Part shown: positions 1 through 11,724 of the stretch, piece after piece
How the letters are laid out: the number at the start of each line of letters is the position of its first letter
How positions within the stretch are numbered: position 1 is the first letter of the stretch
Assembly (NCBI GenBank): GCA_036250225.1
Contig: JAPZLL010000066.1
Span: forward strand, 1 to 64,000
DNA from: Cercophora sp. LCS_1
Taxonomy: Eukaryota; Ascomycota; Sordariomycetes; Sordariales; Lasiosphaeriaceae
Direction of reading: 5' to 3'
Length of the DNA: 64,000 bases
Program-made: the position numbers and the translations under genes
The notes under the pieces: model-generated
What the model was told of the DNA's origin: nothing
Database searches by the model: none
Seen by the model: only the letters and a program-made list of their open reading frames with translations

Positions 1-1409
1 AACGGACCAGGGCTTTGGTGTTGAGGGTGCTTCATGAAAAGGGGGATCACCAACCGCTTGGTAGGCACTGGATGGAAGGTTTTCTTCGCCGCAATCCATC
101 CATTCGGACTCAGAGGGCCAAAAAGATGAACAACAGCCGTGCCACGGCTGCAAACAAGAAGAATATCACGGCCTGGTGGGAAAGATTGAAGGCCCCTGCC
201 GTCAAGAAGATCCTGGCCGAAAACCGGTATAATATGGACGAAACAGGGATCATGGAAGGCGAAGGAGAGAACGGCCTAGTATTGGGGGAGCGTAGGCAGT
301 GCCACAAAAAAAGGAAGGCTCCCATACAAAGAAAACAGTCAGGAACACGTACCTAGACCACGTTGGTAGAGTATATCTCAGCAACAGGCCGGTATCTCAA
401 TGTATTGGCCATTATGAAGGGGAAAAGCATCCATTAACAACACTACCCCCTTGACACAACTCCATTCAAAGGCTGGTTATTTGATCACCAAATCAAAGGG
501 TGGATAAACGATGAAATAGCCATTAAGTGGCTGAAAAGGGTGTTTACACCGGAGACCAAGCCTACCAGGGCCTTTGACCGCCGTCTCCTTATTCTGGATG
601 GCCACGGCAGTCACACAACCGACGAATTTATGTGGTTGGCTTACCAGAATAGGATACAACTACTTTTTTTGCTAGCCCACTGCTCCCACATCGTTCAACC
701 CCTGGATCTTTCAATATTTAATATTGTCAAGAGAGCCTACCGCAGGCACCTCGCTGAGGTCACAGCGCTCAACATCAGCGATTCTTCAGTCAACGGAAGG
801 CGTTTATTTCTTCAGTAATATCAAAAGGCTCGGATGGAGGCCTTTACAGAGAGAAATATCAGGTCTGGGTGGGTAGCTACAGGGTTGTGGCCTGAGAATA
901 TAAACAAACCCCTGAATAATCCCAAGCTCCTTGAAAACGCCAACCGTCGGCATCAGGATACCCCTGAACCCCCTACCCTGGCTTCTCAGACCTCAACCAC
1001 CACGGAGGGGACCTTAGAAGAGGTTGACGATCTTCTTCTTACACCCACTAAGCCCTCGGTAATGGCCAAGCAGGTGGACCACTTAATCAAGGAGTTCAAG
1101 GCCACACCACGCGAGAGGATGATGCTCAGGAAGATGCAAAAAGCCGTGACGGCAACCGCCTTCCAAAAAGCCTCACTAAAACGAAAAGAGGATCAAGTGG
1201 AAGCCAAATTGGCCGATATAGAGGGTAAGAAGAGGAAGAAGGTCAAGGTCAATCCGAACGATAAATTTGCAACTATCGCGAACATTCGTGAGGCTCAGAG
1301 AGCCGTGGGCCGGCAGGTAGTAGGATCGGAAGAATCAGAGGAAGAATCTCAATCGGATTCAGAGGATTCAGAGGCTTCAGAGGCTGTTGACCAGATAGTT
1401 TGTGGCTAG
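1..1409 (+). pseudogene. pogo/Fot1-like DDE transposase, left end missing, three in-frame stops
   Basis: This is a Tc1/mariner-superfamily (pogo/Fot1-like) transposase whose N-terminus lies outside the window. A single frame (open from base 3) carries all recognisable parts in order: a CENP-B-type HTH tail (HWMEGFLRRNP), the first catalytic block (NMDETGIMEG), the second block (LLILDGHGSHTTDEFMW) and the third (CSHIVQPLDLSIF), followed by a Lys/Arg-rich tail and an acidic Ser/Glu C-terminus. The frame is broken only by stops at 354-356 (TAG), 435-437 (TAA) and 816-818 (TAA). At the first two sites the family usually has Trp and Gln, so TGG-to-TAG and CAA-to-TAA, changes typical of RIP, would explain them. 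No indel is needed. The 3' terminal repeat was not identified with confidence. The relic is certain as a transposase; the RIP origin is inference. Confidence 0.9.
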
Positions 1410-3024
1410 GAATCCAAAACACCAAAAAAACAAAGTTTGTGCCGGTGTCCGGGGGTGCCGATAAGGGGGTGTTTGAACTTACTTGGAGAACATGGGTTGT
1501 AATAACGTGCGAGACGGGATATTTCCTCCCATCCTTTGCGCAGAGTTGGTTACGATATAAGTAAGCTCACTTGTAATAGCTACTGCTATACTAATAGCTA
1601 CTAAAAGCCTATGATAAAAGTGTAGTAAATCAATATATCGACTAAGGTAGGTTGGTAATAAAGGAGGGCGTTCGACGTAATGGATAGCGGCTGCGACGTG
1701 GAAACTGAAACACTCGTGAAGCACAGCTAGAGGCAAGTCTATCGGGCACTGAGTCTAGTTCATGGTGGCGCCGTAACGACTGTTGAGAAGAGCGAGTTGC
1801 TGCCTCGAAAGCGGGCCCTTGTTATGGGGAGACACCTGAACAGGCTGACACATCTGCTGTGTGAACGCGTTGTCGAAAAAATAGTGGATAGAAGCTTGGC
1901 TGAGAGTCGACTGATGCAAAGTGTTCCGTCGGCAGAACAGGGATTTGATCGTCATCTGCTTTGCTCCCGGAGAATGACTAGCTCCGTCATGATCAGTTTT
2001 GGCACGGCAAATTTCGTTATAGATGATTGCTTACTTGTCCAATAATTGCCTCAGTGGACAATCGTAGCTGTCATTTGCTACTCCATGACCATAGTGCCGC
2101 CATCGTGCACCTCCAATCGGCGGATAATCGATCTACCCGCCTCCGAAGCCGCATCGTCCTGGAGAGAAGTGAAGGCTCTTCGGGCAGGGCGTTGCATTTC
2201 TCCCTCACGATCTCTAGGTCATAGATGGCGAAATATCTCCCCCGGTGGCCCACTAACACAATGGTTAGGATCCGCAGGGTGAGAACCTGCAGCGGGCGAG
2301 ACGGCAGATCGGGACCAGCGTCCCAGCGTTGTCTATGACTGGACATGATAGGGCCTAAGTGCTGGTGGAAAACCCTGTAATCGAGAGAGTATTTTGAGCC
2401 GAGGGAATTGAGCTAATTCACTGACGGTCGCGGCAGAGAATCTTATTTTGGGAGAGCGAGCTAGTCGACTCTGAACAATCGTGGAAGTCATCAAAAGAGG
2501 TTGTAGCCGGCGGTTCACCCTTCCTTAGAAGGTACCTAGTGTATAACAATGGCCTCCGTTCAGTGCTAGGGAGGAAGGTAACGAAGGGAACTCGATGAGC
2601 ACAGAATCAGGGGTGCGAAGGAGGGAAAGCATAGCGCAGGTGCTAAAGCTGCTGCTTGCCTCAAGGGAGGGCATGGCCGCTTAGTGTATGAACAGTGGGC
2701 TGTGAAGTCGTCAAGCACGGGTTGAGCATGACGTCGACCAAAATGCACTCGAGAAGACTGGCCCGATGCTATGGGAGCATTGGTCATGTTGATTTACCGA
2801 GCGAGGTTCAACGCGGACGAACCACAGCGGGTTCGGACCCCGCCAATCATGAACACCAAAACCACATTGCGGCAACCAGCGTGAGAGGCCTCCACGACAC
2901 CAACCCCAAGGCTCCAAGTTCCACAACCACCCCGCGGCGATCCTGCCTTCACCTCCATTCTCTCCTGCAAACCAGCTCTAACCGCGGCGGCCACACTATA
3001 GCATACGAGGCTCCCCGTTACAAT
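1410..3024. other. non-coding stretch downstream of the transposase relic
   Basis: No convincing coding region was found on either strand. Short open frames here lack domain motifs and overlap one another. A C/G-rich run just after the transposase stop (about 1440-1470) may belong to the element's 3' end. A tRNA-like hairpin near 2255-2345 lacks a T-arm consensus. The last few hundred bases should hold the promoter and leader of the HET gene that starts at 3025. Confidence 0.5.
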
Positions 3025-5140
3025 ATGGCTGATAGTTCGTCCGACAGCAACAGCGACAGTACTCGTGAGCTCTGCAAGCAATGCGCTTACCTCTTTTCAC
3101 CACAAGGAATCAGTCACCTCCAGTCGGGCACCAACCCCCCATCATTAAACCATACAAAACTCAAGCATTCGCTTTTGGAGTCTTTTCCAGATCGCATTCA
3201 CAGCTGCCGCTTCTGCCGCTTCCTTTGGAACGAAAATCTCGTTGGCACTGGCGGGGGTTCCCGCCCTACACGCCCTTATCGGTGTCTACGTGATTTGCTC
3301 CATCCCCAGGCGCCGGTCCAGTCAAACCATGTCGGGAAATTTGTGGGCTCCTGGGTTGTCGTCACCGAAGCGGGTCGTATTACGTCCGAGGTGCAGCGGG
3401 AGAGATATCTTGAGTCGAATGCCAGCCAAGGAAGGAACTTTGAGGCTTTTGCCATCATGGTTGAGTCAGCAAAGGGCCGTATCTTGGCGGACTTTCCTTT
3501 GTTGCGTGTCGTTGCTGAAGCTGGTATGTGCAGGTCTCGAAAGACGAAAAACCGGATGCTAACAGGCCTTAGATGATCCCTGTGCCGACATCACCGCCCT
3601 TCGTCCCCTAACATGGAGTGGCCTGACTCCTGAATCCGCACCATTGTTGAGAGCGCTGGTGCAGGCTTGCGAAACATCTCATGCTCACTGCAAACTGGCG
3701 AGTCCCCGACCGTTTCCATCTCGGCTGTTGCAAATTCTTGAAGACGGATCGTTCTTCCGGCTCCATGTTACGCCGCCAGAAGGCCAAATAGGGCAGTATT
3801 GTGCCCTGACGTACTGCTGGGGCGGTCCACAGCTATTCGCTCTCGAAAAGCGGAACCTCGACAAGCTTCAGCATGAGAAAACCGATACAACGGCGTTGCC
3901 ACAAACTCTCCAGGACGCCATTTTGGTCACCCATCGCCTCGAGAAAGAGTATTTGTGGGTCGACGCTCTTTGCATTATCCAGGACAGCCCAGAGGACAAG
4001 GCCCGCGAGATATCTCGAATGTGCGATGTTTACGAGAACGCGGTTGTCACGATCTCGGCGGCGACTGCAGCGTCGGTCAAGGACGGATTCCTGAAACCAA
4101 CCGGAGCTATTAGCGGGAGGTTTGCTTCGTGTGCCGTGACGGTGTTACTCGGCGACGAAGGCAACACCAAACACGGCCGTATTGTCGTAACTCCGGAACA
4201 CGCCCAAAAAACAGAAGAGTTCCCAATCAACAAGCGAGGGTGGACGTACCAAGAAGCCCTGCTCTGTCCACGGCAGCTCGTCTTCGGTGATCTGGAGCCA
4301 TACCTTCGCTGTCAGTCCAAGGAGGTCATGGCGATGAGACAGACTTGTATTAGATACGATTACAAGTACATCCAGCCGCGACGCCTTCTGCCCAGCATCG
4401 CACTGAGCTCTGACCAAGTTACTGTTGTTGAGGATGGGGAAATAATTGACCTTCGCCTGGAGCTGCTCTGGGCTCAGCTCGTTGACGAATACACACATCG
4501 GGCGCTGACCCTTATCAAGGACAAGCCGCTCGCTATTGCTAGCGTTGTCGACTCCGTCACGAGAACAACAGGCGACGCCTGTCATTACGGCGTGTGGCGC
4601 TCGTGTCCAGTCGCATGCCTCATCTGGGAGGCGGATAATTATGAGCGGGATCCCCAACAGGTGCGGAAAAGCGAGTCATGCCGCATACCCGGAGTGCCCA
4701 CGTGGTCTTGGATGTCCATTACCGCTCCTGTTTTGACTGAGAGAGCTTTCCAACTGAGGAATCCTGAGGCGACAGCGTGGTGGGACGAACAGAACCCGGG
4801 CAAACGGCTGCACATTTTGTGTCGCGTCTTGGAGGAGAGTGATGTGCTCATGTTGGGTAGGGCTGGCACAGTGGGAAATGGTGCGGCAAAACTTATCGAT
4901 TGGTATCTTGACTTGGGCACGGTCGAGTCTCGGCCATACACCGTGGCTAGAGAGCGGCCCCATGTGGATGATAACGTTCCATTGTATTTCTTGATTGTCG
5001 GACGGCTGGTTAATGGGACAATCACCGCAATCTTGGCTTCGCGGGATGAAAATGATGTGTATTCTCGTTGCGGTCTGGCTGAGCTGAGAGATTCACATGC
5101 GATTGCGGCAAAGAAGCCACAGGAGATCATCTTGGAGTAG
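3025..5140 (+). CDS. HET-domain protein (heterokaryon incompatibility), two exons
   Basis: Exons 3025-3523 and 3573-5140 are joined across a 49-bp intron with GTATGT donor, GCTAAC branch site and CTTAG acceptor, giving 688 residues. The HET domain lies at about residues 242-395: YCALTYCWGG, LWVDALCIIQD near 294 and RGWTYQE near 388 are the three conserved blocks. The N-terminal 190 residues hold two CxxC pairs (CKQC, CRFC), typical of the leader region of this class. HET domains are TIR-like and trigger cell death when hyphae of unlike genotype fuse, but many copies have no proven partner. Start ATG 3025 was chosen because coding quality begins there; the frame is open further upstream. No break is seen, so the gene looks intact. 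It sits between a dead transposase and a dead NLR. Confidence 0.88.
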
Positions 5141-5756
5141 TCTTCAGTAGTCTTCTGGATACAGTAAACCAGCTCTCCCTACCCTTTAACGCGCCCCACA
5201 AATCCTTTCTCTTAGGCAACCCACCACCCACCACCAGGCCCGCAGCTATCCCCGCTGCGGTCCCCTCCGATGCTACCGGGACTCTAGCCATCCTCGGCTC
5301 TCCGACGGGCAAGGGCTACTAATCTACAGAAAGAGAGCCGGAGCGCTTCGAGGGAGCTGCGTACCTGCCTTTCCTCACACCCTTAAATGGCTGTAAATCA
5401 CACAGATACCACTGCCGTTAAAGGCTTTCACCCTTAAAAATAATAACTGGGTTTAAATACTAGCCATTAGTAGAGATACACTTGATAATTAAGGTCTAGA
5501 TTCAGTCTCCTTTCTTCTTTTTCTGGAATTTCTTTCTTTCCTTAGAGCTAATAACCAGACCACTATTTCTAATGCCAGAAACGACTAAGGAGAGCTGGCC
5601 TGCGGTTGCCTTTCCGTTTTTGTACATAGTCACGGTGGTGAGCAACAGGCTGTCACGTGCTCGGCACGTGACGCCTGGGCATAAGTGTTGCGCCAGCGCT
5701 TCAGATTTAGATTGAATAGAACAACTCACTACCATGACGAAGTTCCAGGGGTGACG
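5141..5756. other. intergenic stretch between HET gene and NLR relic
   Basis: No supported gene. A Lys-rich open frame on the minus strand (5502-5735) follows directly on the NLR pseudogene's last homologous residues and is probably unselected read-through. A palindromic CACGTGcTCGGCACGTG-like stretch occurs near 5655-5672. Confidence 0.4.
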
Positions 5757-8160
5757 AGGTGCAAATACGAGGGCGGAAGCATACGCCTAAAGAGGAGCTT
5801 GCTCGATTATCCATTTGTAAGAGAGAGCGAACCGATGCGCATCTCGAACGAGGGCCTTTAGCTGTCTTTTATCAGTACGCCCCTGTATTTCTATTAGTAT
5901 AGCCCTCTAGCGTTGATACTAATACATACAATTAGGTCTTCAAGTTGTCTTATAGCAATAACACCCTCCGACATAGCTCTAAGTAGACTGAGAGCTTCAA
6001 GCCAGTAAAGATACTTCTTCTCAAGGAAGGTCTGGATAGCATCAAGTGTGTTGCATTGCGGCATGCTTTTATCGGAAATCGAGCCGTAGAGATGGTTAAC
6101 TTAGAAAACGCATGAGTACCGTACTGTGGCTAGCGGGTCCGAAGATGGTCTCTGAACCTTGTCGATTGGAAATCCTGGTTCCTCTAAGCTGTATATGTCG
6201 CGTTTCAAAACCGGAGATATCGTATTAAGCGACCTTGAGAGGATGATATGGTGTACATCTTCCGTCCCTTGAGGGAAGACCCAACTACAGGTTTCTTAAT
6301 ATGCCTCTCGAGAGGCCTCGAGATTAGCCTTGCCCAGTAGAAAGTCCTTGGCCGACTGATGAACGAAATAGATAGATTGTTCGCGTAGGACCAAAAACTA
6401 ACTACAAAAAGCAATAAGCTTTCCCAATCGTTCTCTGTAGCTTGTTAAAGAATCAGGTAGCTCGATGAGAGTGGCGAGTTCGAGAACGCTGATAGGCCGC
6501 TGAATTACCGATACAGCGGCAAGGATACGCTTGCAATACAGTTTGTCTTTAGAATTCTTGATATAGCTTAGCATCCGCAAATAAAGATAATCTAGCCCTG
6601 GGGTAAATGTGTATAGCACTTCGAGAGCGTGCTACTCCTGGACGTCCGGGTCGGCTAGAGCTTGGCAGACCAACGCCACCTAGAGGAATGTCCCATTCGC
6701 TTGTAAGGATAAGTAGTTTTGAACGGCATCTTGTATCCTAGTATCGTAATTCTTCAAGCGCGCCAGTTTATCTACCTTATGTCGGATGTATGCGTTGACG
6801 GCAGTGGCGACAGATTCAGCATTCAGCTCGAGACTCAGCACTTCTTTTGGTGTGGCGCCTTTTAACCGTTCCTCGATTTGCTGCCAGTTACGGCTAGAGA
6901 CGACCCACTTGACGCGAGAAGAGATAGCTGATTTCTCGGTAATGAATTTGAGGAGCTGTACCCGGTCTGCCAAGCATTCGTCAAGGGCGTCAATGACAAG
7001 ATAAGTCATCTTCAGGCCTGGGTCTCCTAGAATGCTAGTGAATATTTTTGATAGGGTGTCCCAGGTATTTACATCTTTGAAGAGGGTTTCGCCTGCGTGG
7101 TTGTACTCACTCCGTACATGGCGGAGGAGAGATGGTTGATGGACGACGACCAGGTAAATCAGGCTGCGAAGCACAGCAGTGGCATTGTTGATGCGGGAAT
7201 CGGTTGCCTGGCAGAAGAAGAAGGACAGAATAGAGTCGGTGGACTTGCTTAGTTCGTCAATGATACTATAGAGTAGCATTGTCTTGCCCTTGCCGGGGGT
7301 CGCCCTTTACCCAGAGGAGCCGACTCTCTGGATCCTTGCGCCATTGCTGAAAGTTAGGGTTGCTGGAGACCCAGCGATATGACTCCTGCAAAAGACCGCC
7401 TTTGGTGCGTTTAATACGTAGCTTATCGGCGCGTGGATCGGTAAGGTATAGCCGCTCTAGGAATTGCTGGTCCTCCTTTGACAGCGCTTCTTCGGTAGGT
7501 ATACGTGTTAGCAAGGGTTATGGTAGATTTACGACAGTTTCTTTCTAGCACGTATGTTCTGGCTCTATGGATCTCGTTACCTCGATAAGCTTCGAAAGGA
7601 TTGCCCGATAGCTCTCGCATCTCGACCCAAACTTGTTGAGCCCGTAGTGATCGACGGATAAGCCAACATTTCGGACGTTGCGACCATTATATGCCGCGGA
7701 CTGCTCACGCACGCACTGGATCTGCTATTAGCGCGCTCCCTTCAGGCCGACATCTAACCCACAAATTGCTGCCATCGGATGAAGCCCAACTGGAGGATTC
7801 GCGTCGGCCGTTCCTCGAAGAAGTTAAACACACGCAAGTCGTCCTGGGCAACCGCGATAAAGTCCCTGTGCAGGTCATGCAACGCGAGCGAATCATACTC
7901 CAAGTCGGCTAGGAGGAACGGGTTCGACCCAAGCGGCTGAAGCGCTTTTGCCGCTAGCCAGCCCCACGGGCCGAAACTGGTCCCACGATGCAATGTGCCC
8001 AAGAATAGAATCGCCTTGGTGTGTTTAATAACGACGTGGTTAAAGTCTCGACTCGAATGCGCTTGAACAAGTGCCTACGACAGTTAGTGTACGTGGTTAT
8101 CTCGAGCGGCTTGTCAGCTTACCCGTTTGACAACCAGAACCAGTACGCCACATTCGATCG
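5757..8160 (-). pseudogene. NLR pseudogene: alpha/beta-hydrolase-like N-terminus + NACHT NTPase
   Basis: Read on the minus strand, this is a degraded fungal NLR. From the 5' end: a SesB/DUF676-like hydrolase domain (LVLVVKRALVQAH, then ILFLGTLHRGTSFG, then FFEERPTRIL) at about 8160-7700; a NACHT NTPase with a damaged P-loop (SRLLWVKGDPRQGQ then a shift) at about 7514-7270, Walker B YLVIDALDEC and VKWVVSSRNW sensor region at about 7100-6890; and a C-terminal helical arm (YLYWLEALSLLRAMSEG, then YKWIIEQAPL) ending near 5757. Two introns look intact: 8075-8122 (GTAAGC donor, CTAAC branch) and 5883-5929 (GTATGT donor). Several frameshifts and stops are present; one is a TAG where the family usually has CAG. 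The hydrolase elbow Gly-x-Ser-x-Gly appears lost. No WD40 or ankyrin repeats follow. In intact form such proteins act in non-self recognition and cell death. Confidence 0.88.
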
Positions 8161-8681
8161 AATCTACTTCGCTTCGGAACGGAACTAGCGGCATAGTGAA
8201 GTTGACGGGTGCGGCTTGTCGCCGCTGGACACACGTCAGAGAAAATAGAGCGCTGAGACGAGAGTTACGCAAGCAACGGAAACCCAGATGGGTGCCGCGT
8301 AAGATGGGACCGTCGCGAGCAAACCCCGATTCTTTTTTTGCAACCCCGACGTCGAAAGTGAAGTAACATGTCCCCGATTGGTTGGGAGTGCCTAGATTCG
8401 ATTCGTCCTTCTTGATGTGTTACCTGATTATGTCCGTGTAGATCCGTGCTTCTGTTGCACCAACGTAACTCATTCTGATACACATCGCCACTTCTAACGT
8501 TGTACCATCCCAAATTATGAGCTAGGCTCTCATCTGCGCTGGTATATAATGTACCATCCCTAAATGAGCTGGGCTCCCATGTGCCATCATACGGTATACT
8601 GGACATACTAAAGTTAGGCCTATCAACAAGCGTGATGGCTCTCGTCGGTGCTCCTGTTACTGTTCCTAAGACTTACACTAA
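8161..8681. other. no gene seen
   Basis: Sequence upstream of the NLR relic probably contains further decayed N-terminal hydrolase sequence at its left edge, but no motif can be read with confidence beyond about 8165. Near 8470-8580 there is an imperfect direct repeat of a TGTACCATCCC/AATTATGAGCT-like segment. Confidence 0.35.
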
Positions 8682-8999
8682 TATCGCAAAGGGAGACGGC
8701 GCCCTCTGCGGCAGGCCGTCCAGGGCGGTGGTGTCCCTGGAGATGCGGACTTTGTGCCTGGCGTCCCGGCGACGGGCGTCAGGGCTCTCGTGGGAGGGGA
8801 TAGCTCAACGCAGAAGTTCGTGGCTTGGGCGGTTGGGCTGTTCATCCTTGCTCTTGTGGTCGTCTGGATGGCGGACGTGTTTTGGAGGTTAGTAGATAAT
8901 CTGATAATATCGCTGGGGAGGAGGTTGGAGGGTTGGTGTCTGGATGATGGCGTGGATAAGCAGAGGCCGAGGGTTCCTGAGTTTTTGCTGCCTGCATAG
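8682..8999 (+). pseudogene. orphan membrane-segment open frame, unrecognised
   Basis: A frame open from 8682 to the TAG at 8997-8999 encodes a Gly/Val-rich stretch, then a hydrophobic span (FVAWAVGLFILALVVVWMA) followed by WRLVDNLI and a short charged tail ending PEFLLPA. The only Met near the front (8754) follows 24 residues of equally coding-like sequence, so this may be the last exon of a larger, decayed gene rather than a complete one. No family is recognised. One transmembrane helix is clear; everything else is open. Confidence 0.3.
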
Positions 9000-9503
9000 G
9001 TCTGGTGGTTGTTTTGGGTACCGCACTCTGCGTTGGTTGATTCTTGTTGGATTACATCCTTTGGGTATGCATGGCATTGTCAGGGATGGCATTGGATACT
9101 CCCCTGCTTTGTATTTTTTGGGGAATAACTATCAGAGTTTGGATCTGCTACTAATACTGGGCTTACATGACAGATGAACTCGGAGCATACACGGCAGGTC
9201 GATGGGGAGCCGGACTCGGGTAGACAAACACGTTATAAGCCGGCATGGAGGCGTACCATCCATCAATACATAAGGCTGACAATGTAGAAAACTAGAACTA
9301 GCAGCTAGACCTGTACACTTCCTCCCCCGCTCTCACCGTAAGCCAACTGAAGATTGTCCTTGTTAACTAAAGTCTTCCTAAAAGGTGATTGCAAACCATC
9401 TACAAGCAGAAGCGGACGAAAGGCGGAAGGAGAGGATCCAATTGGTTCCTTTCAGACACCATCAGACGACGTCTACCAGCGTCGGGCTCAAGATAACATA
9501 CAT
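9000..9503. other. no gene seen
   Basis: Nothing supportable was read here on either strand. Confidence 0.4.
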
Positions 9504-9988
9504 CTAGGCCAAATCCACCTCCCATTCTGCTTCCTTGGGTAGCCCGATCCTTTCAATACACAAACTGTACATATCTTGGCTCTTAACCTTCATCGCATTG
9601 CAATTAACCTCCCACGCAGTCCACTTATATGCTATACGGTCTACATCAGTAACGGGTCCCTTATATGCCTCAACCGCGCTGAAGACAGTATCGCACAGAT
9701 CATACCATGAGACTTGGTAGGCCCACTTCCAGATGAACAAAAGATGAGGTAAGTTCTGGATTGCCGGGCTCTTTGAGAGGTCAAAGACCGCTGGGTCCAG
9801 CTCCTCCAGGAAATGGAAAACCGCGTGGATAGGATCATATTGTTGGCTGAGTTCAAAACGGTTACCATCGTGGAACCTAATGAATAGGTCACGGCGAGCG
9901 GTGCTGGGCAAATCTTTGAAATTGCGGCGGTGATTTCGAGAATGCGGTCTTTCGGATACTCAATGAGGAAGAACTTCCTTGGTTGCAT
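9504..9988 (-). pseudogene. hypothetical protein with a one-base frameshift
   Basis: On the minus strand a start at 9988 (MQPRKFFLIEYPKDR) reads for about 22 residues and then shifts frame near 9918 into a second open frame that continues with RRDLFIRFHDGNRF and QNLPHLLFIWKWAYQVSWYD to a TAG at 9504. Both halves have the composition of one globular protein of about 160 residues (FHFLEELDPAVFDLS, DRIAYKWTAWEVNCNAMK), so a single missing base is the simplest explanation. No known domain is recognised. It could instead be two exons with a junction not found here. It lies in the transposon-rich part of the window. Confidence 0.5.
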
Positions 9989-10930
9989 TAGAAGATTACG
10001 TTGATTTGGCGGATGTGACTATACATACACTCCATCTACTCTCTTGGATCCTTCGATAGGAAGGTCTACCCTTTCTATGCTAGGCCGGTGTGGGCGTGGT
10101 CGCCTTCTATTGAACTGAGTCTCTCCCCACTTTAAACTGGCGAAAGCTGTCAACTTCTTCCCCGAAGAGGGGTCCCGTGAAGACGAAGATCTTATACAGG
10201 GTAACTTCAAGTCGTACCTATAACGACACTGGAAGGTCTGAGACATGTAATAAGTTGCATCTCAAAAGCGAGATGAGGATTTGCATGTCTCACAGGCGTA
10301 ACTTGTTTGCAGAGCGGATTATTACCGAAATCCATGCCTCTGCCAATACTGTATGCACGCATCCGAATGAGTTGTTCCACCATCCACCACCACATGTCCT
10401 TCTCCAGCGATGCTATCGTTCCAGACGAGGGCTCCTCTCCCGCCCTGCTCTTGTTCGATGTTGTCAGAGGGTGGCGTCACGGCTGGCGCGGCTGGGCATC
10501 TTCATACACGTCGTCGGGCCCAGCCAATTAAAGCGCGTTCCGGTTTCGCCGAAAAGAATCAACCCAAACCTGTGTACGAACATTGACACCTGGATAACGC
10601 CGGTGTGCGTGAGACGCCCTCGCACGCTTTAGTTCGGAGACTAGGTGAAACATGTAATGTATATGTTCTTTCCAACGACCATGTCGCCAACATGCCTACC
10701 TATCTGAGTCTCAAGTCTGAGCCATGTCCCGCGACGCGCTAGCAGCAATGGACATCTCGTCAAAGACTTGACAGTAAGGATGACCCTCTTTTTCTAGTCC
10801 AAATAAAACCCGCTTCAGCTCCGCACGAGATAGTTCCGCGCTCCGGGACTCCTTTATGCTCTGCTACACGTCACGCCCATGACCACACCCGACCAAGTTC
10901 TGAGCCCGAACCACGCAGATTGACAGCATC
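9989..10930. other. no gene seen
   Basis: A 151-residue open frame at 10177-10632 (+) shows no domain and low-complexity Arg/His composition and was not accepted. No RNA gene or repeat was identified. Confidence 0.4.
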
Positions 10931-11724
10931 ATGCGGCAGGCATGGTCCGGTCAGAGTCGAGAGTTGCAACACAGATGCCCCATTTCCCATCCTCAATTGG
11001 TTGGTACAATGGTCCCCTTGTTCGGCCCTAAAAGCCGCTCAGGCTTAGCTTGTACGTGGCCGCCGCCGGCTCCACCTATTCTTAGCCGACCCGCCTCACA
11101 GGTCTTGGCCGTACGGGGAACTGCTACATTAGATGCAGCCAAGGACAGCCAAATGTTACACAGCACGAACGGACCGAAGGCACAGCCCACCACTAACAGC
11201 AGGTCCTGGCGACATGGCGCAGCCCTCGACCTGGAGCCTGTAGCAAGTCTGCCCTCAGTCGATACAGTCTCTGTCCCTCATGCGGGCTACCGCACAGCCT
11301 GGTGGTTCTCGCGGGCCGGGAACGTAGGGATTATTCTCGAGTGCGCAAAAGACGATGCAGCGATAATGCCGCAGGCGAGTCGACACGTCGACTATCTGTC
11401 GCACAACTGGAAAGAGGAGGAATATTGGGCATCGTGGAAATATATTATATCCAAACGGCCACGAGATAATAACGGTCGGCGGTTAGAAAATGCCCTGTGG
11501 ACAACCTGGATAAAGACAACGGAGAAGCTGGAGACTGTGCACCCCAGGACAATTAATTGGTATGCGGAGTTGGTAAATTCCTTTGTCGGCGAGATTCCGG
11601 AGCTAATCCTGTCCTCTTCAGGCTGAAAGACTCCGACGTGACTTGGCTCTTCGGACCTCTGCAAGGAGGCGGCACTAATGAGGCCATTGCAGGTACACGG
11701 TTGACGTCGGAACCGTTCCGCTAA
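10931..11724 (+). CDS. AreA/GATA-like (DUF1752-type) N-terminal domain protein, probably truncated
   Basis: The 3' half carries the conserved block found at the N-terminus of AreA-like nitrogen regulators and related fungal proteins: EEEYWASWKYIISKR, RRLENALWTTWIKTTEKL, TVHPRTINW. The open frame appears to continue to 11626, but a 62-bp intron at 11560-11621 (GTATGC donor, GCTAAT branch, TTCAG acceptor) restores the family motif WLKDSDVTWLFGPLQ at the exon junction. Exon 2 is 11622-11724 and ends soon after. Family members usually continue for hundreds of residues, so this copy looks truncated, and no GATA zinc finger is present. The start is uncertain: Met codons occur at 10931, 11009 and 11153 and the N-terminal 140 residues look poorly conserved. 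Function, if any, as a transcriptional regulator is inference. Confidence 0.6.

Noticed and set aside
2255..2345. tRNA-like structure: A-box-like ATGGTTAGGATC and a 5-bp stem with a seven-base loop
   Set aside because: No T-arm consensus (GGTTCRA) and no acceptor pairing could be found, so it is at best a decayed tRNA or SINE trace.
7915..7935. GGGTTCGACCC, a tRNA B-box look-alike
   Set aside because: It lies inside the coding sequence of the NLR relic (LLADLEYDS region) and no A-box or cloverleaf surrounds it.
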